From Flavobacterium croceum DSM 17960 (GTDB lineage: Bacteria > Bacteroidota > Bacteroidia > Flavobacteriales > Flavobacteriaceae): 64,000 nt of DNA. Where the stretch lies: positions 107,078 to 171,077 of the forward strand of contig NZ_PQNY01000006.1 in assembly GCF_002917885.1 (NCBI RefSeq), in the 5' to 3' direction. The first letter of the stretch is position 1, and every line of letters begins with the position of its first letter. The notes beneath the pieces were generated by a model. That model saw only the letters and a list, made by a program, of their open reading frames with translations, was not told the origin of the DNA and made no database searches. The position numbers and the translations under genes are program-made. This document shows, piece after piece, positions 61,687-64,000 of the stretch.

Positions 61687-64000
61687 CTATCTTTTAAGTG
61701 AGAAATGGGCTTTAAAAGTTTTGGTTGTATTGAGTTCGAAGTATTCGACAGTAAACCAGTAATCGGTTGCAGGTAGAGGATTACCGTTGTACGTACCATC
61801 CCAACCTTGCGTATCAGGGCTAAGTTGTTTGATAAGCTTACCAAATCGGTCAAACAGGTAAATTTTAGCATACTGTCCTTGTAAACCATTGATATTCCAG
61901 TAGTCGTTAAACCCGTCACCATTTGGCGTAAAGTAATGCGGATAATCAATAGTTCGTACTTTTTGTATCAAGAAAGGATCACAACTTTCATTACCTTCTT
62001 TAACATCCCACACCGTAATAAAATGTTCACCTAGGCTTACATTTTCAAATATAGGACTAGTTTGTCTTGGGCCATCATCTAAGCTGTATTCATATTTTCC
62101 CCAACCATCAACATCTACGGTTATAGTTTGATTTTCGGTAAAAGCATTGGTTACGGTATAGCCTGTGCTACCTATTACAGTAGGCGTAGCAGGGCCAGAT
62201 TGTATTACAGTAAATGCTTGTACAGAGGTATACGAACAACCTAAACCAGGTGTTGTAGTTGTCATTTCTACTTTGTAGTTGCGTACATCTCCAGTGGCAC
62301 TTGCAGGGACATTATAAGTGCTGTTTGTTTCTCCAGGTATAGGTGCATTACCTTCGTACCATTTGTAAGTGTAGGTTGGTGTACCATGTAGATACGGTGT
62401 ATCTTCAGTAAGGTTGTGTATTTGTAATTGTAGCGGTCTTAATACCATTAATGATCTATAATCTACACAAATTACATGCATACCATTGTCCGATTCGATA
62501 ACAGGCTCTGGTAACTGCTCTACAACAAAGTTGGTAGAACCTACAACATAACATCCTGTGGTATTATTGGTTACACGTATCCAAATGGTTTCTGTTTGTG
62601 CCATATAAGCACTTAGATTGGTAATGCCATTGGTTGCTGCTATCGCATCAGCTTCTGTATGATAGAATGTTACTGTAAAATCTGTATCGGCTTGACCATT
62701 TAAAATACCAGGTATTAATGCTGCTAAATCGTGATTGTAATAGCCATCGTTTGGATAATTTACGGTATCGGTAGGGTCTAGCGTATCACATGTTTTCCAA
62801 GTAGCTGGAGGTGTTACTGTAGGGTTTGGATTAACAATAATACTGAATGTTTGTGTATAAGAACAGTTAAGCGGAGAAGCCGAAGATGTTGCTGTTACAG
62901 TTATCGTTTCAGGATTGGTTGTATTGGTATAAGCCGCTGGATTACTAATAACCCCACTAGCATTTGAAAACACAAATGTTGTATTAGCAAACGTAATACC
63001 CGTTGTATTCATTAATAAATCATCGGTATAAGATGTTAAGTCAAACACTGCAAAACCATCGGTATCATTATCACAAATTTGGAACTGCTTGTTGGCATAC
63101 ATTAGTGGTAATGGATATACTTTTACAGGTTGTTTTACAATGACATGACAGTATTGATTATTTGAATCTATAAACGAAGTAACAGGTGCTGGTTTCCATT
63201 GTACTCTAATGTACACATCTCCATTTACATTGGCTGCCGTTGGATTGGTTATTTCATTGGTTCCGTTTTCTGCATCAACAAGACTTGGATAGTAATGCAA
63301 CTCGGTATTGGTATCACCATTTAGTATATAGTTGGCATTTACGGTTAAATTAAATATTTCAAAACCATCATTTGGACTGTTACTATCGCAAGAATGGATA
63401 AGATATTGAGGTGCAGATAAATTGGTGTTTGGTGTAGGTACAGGTAGTACAGTTAGGGTTAAAGTTCTACTGCTGATACATCCTGTAGTATTGTTGGTTG
63501 CTGTCCAAAAAATAGTTTGGTTGGCAGGCAATGTATTGGTAAACGGACTAGAAATAGGTTGTGTATGAGCCGCATCTGCATAAAGATTGATGGTATACCC
63601 AGCTATTGGTCCTATAAAACTCAATATATTAAAAGAAGTATAATTATCATTTGGTGTAGTATCGGTATCACATACTTTGTACAATGTTGGTGTAGTTAGT
63701 ACCAAAGGTGCATGTACAATCAACTGGAAAGAACTTACGGTAAAGCATCCTGTACTATTGTTTTGTACACGTACCCAAATAGTATCACCATTATGCCCAA
63801 AATAATTTGTTATTTGAGATATTGGCAATATACCGTTTGGACTAGCACTCGCATTGATTTGGTTGTTATAATACGTTACCGTGTAGTTACTACTTGGCGT
63901 GTTTGCAGCCAAAATAGCAGGTGTTTGCAAAGACAAGTTAAAATAAGCATAACCATCTTGAGTATTTCCTATATAATCACAAACTTCTAAATTAGTGAGA
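61687..64000 (-). CDS. Large modular surface protein with T9SS type B sorting domain, 5' truncated by window edge
   Basis: The frame is open through the window edge, so the N-terminus is outside. The visible ~770 residues consist of at least five modules of about 95-105 residues, each with a CD pair (spaced 103, 94, 105 and 95 residues) and a second Cys in a motif such as IWVRVQNNSTGC. An Ig-like domain follows (YTYKWYEGNAPIPGETNSTYNV), then the CHU_C gliding-motility-type C-terminal domain (PHYFTPNGDGFNDYWNI, YLFDRFGKLIKQLSPD, GWDGTYNGNPLPATDYWF, ending HFSLKR). The type IX system exports and anchors such adhesin- or enzyme-like proteins on the cell surface. Its binding target is unknown. 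Confidence 0.88.
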   Translation of the reverse strand, partial: LTNLEVCDYIGNTQDGYAYFNLSLQTPAILAANTPSSNYTVTYYNNQINASASPNGILPISQITNYFGHNGDTIWVRVQNNSTGCFTVSSFQLIVHAPLVLTTPTLYKVCDTDTTPNDNYTSFNILSFIGPIAGYTINLYADAAHTQPISSPFTNTLPANQTIFWTATNNTTGCISSRTLTLTVLPVPTPNTNLSAPQYLIHSCDSNSPNDGFEIFNLTVNANYILNGDTNTELHYYPSLVDAENGTNEITNPTAANVNGDVYIRVQWKPAPVTSFIDSNNQYCHVIVKQPVKVYPLPLMYANKQFQICDNDTDGFAVFDLTSYTDDLLMNTTGITFANTTFVFSNASGVISNPAAYTNTTNPETITVTATSSASPLNCSYTQTFSIIVNPNPTVTPPATWKTCDTLDPTDTVNYPNDGYYNHDLAALIPGILNGQADTDFTVTFYHTEADAIAATNGITNLSAYMAQTETIWIRVTNNTTGCYVVGSTNFVVEQLPEPVIESDNGMHVICVDYRSLMVLRPLQLQIHNLTEDTPYLHGTPTYTYKWYEGNAPIPGETNSTYNVPASATGDVRNYKVEMTTTTPGLGCSYTSVQAFTVIQSGPATPTVIGSTGYTVTNAFTENQTITVDVDGWGKYEYSLDDGPRQTSPIFENVSLGEHFITVWDVKEGNESCDPFLIQKVRTIDYPHYFTPNGDGFNDYWNINGLQGQYAKIYLFDRFGKLIKQLSPDTQGWDGTYNGNPLPATDYWFTVEYFELNTTKTFKAHFSLKR

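Noticed and set aside
61677..61949. Minus-strand 90-residue ORF as a gene
   Set aside because: It is an out-of-frame shadow of the T9SS sorting domain on the same strand.
1..64000. tRNA, rRNA, tmRNA, integrase, transposase or prophage genes
   Set aside because: None were recognised on either strand by reading the sequence, though a dedicated RNA search was not possible.

Overview
This window is AT-rich, tightly packed chromosomal DNA from a member of the Bacteroidota, almost certainly a flavobacterium (Flavobacteriaceae or a close relative). The reasons are the SAP-insert-ATPase form of Rho, a TonB-dependent receptor paired with a DUF4249 lipoprotein, a T9SS type B (gliding-motility-type) sorting domain, lineage-restricted families (DUF4293, DUF4199, DUF4920, DUF4369, CHU_C), a split methylmalonyl-CoA mutase, and the Bacteroidota promoter element TAnnTTTG in front of many genes. 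I count about 68 genes. I see no tRNA, rRNA, CRISPR array, insertion sequence or prophage. Both window edges cut a gene.

Layout. 0-10 kb: an acetyltransferase fragment, an outer-membrane barrel protein, smpB with an XRE regulator, purC, a Cu/Zn superoxide dismutase lipoprotein and a LETM1-like protein. Next comes an inorganic-carbon cluster (two beta-carbonic anhydrases and a SulP transporter), then a divergent dps/oxyR pair. 10-20 kb: a small operon (DUF4920 protein, haem lipoprotein, DUF1801 protein, MnmD-type tRNA methyltransferase), ilvE, a polyphosphate operon (pdxH, sixA-like, ppk1, ppx) and rho. 20-36 kb: meaB with a phosphodiesterase; truA, an ABC exporter and a metallopeptidase-like gene; lpdA; a TrmH-type methyltransferase; a zinc-less class III sirtuin; purB; and an envelope cluster (DUF4199, glycosyltransferase, phosphohexomutase, ABC exporter, DUF2971). 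36-49 kb: rpmE2, a GlmU-like protein, a haem lipoprotein, a fused cyclophilin-FKBP, DUF1569 protein, methyltransferase, trmD, rplS, the TonB receptor/DUF4249/thiamine diphosphokinase unit, and uvrB. 49-59 kb: a ferredoxin divergent from a LuxC-type acyl-CoA reductase, two tandem PPK2 kinases, lolD-like, a TIGR02757 gene, udk, a divIC/ftsB-like gene, and both methylmalonyl-CoA mutase subunits. 59-64 kb: a TPR/AraC regulator, its truncated paralogue, and the end of a large T9SS-exported modular protein.

How the genes work together. Three metabolic themes recur. Polyphosphate: PPK1 makes it, PPX degrades it, and two PPK2 enzymes 34 kb away can use it to rephosphorylate nucleotides. Propionate/succinyl-CoA: MutA and ScpA, with the MeaB chaperone 33 kb away and a sirtuin carrying the YxxR acid-acyl signature. 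Inorganic carbon: SulP with two carbonic anhydrases. Oxidative stress is covered by OxyR, Dps and SodC. Most genes are core housekeeping genes. The least explained parts are the ribosomal-protein leaders before rpmE2 and rplS, three intergenic repeat structures, the truncated TPR regulator partner, a 39-residue membrane ORF behind purB, and the DUF2971 gene at the end of an envelope operon.

No clearly new multi-gene system stands out. All family names come from reading the translated sequences and were not checked against databases.
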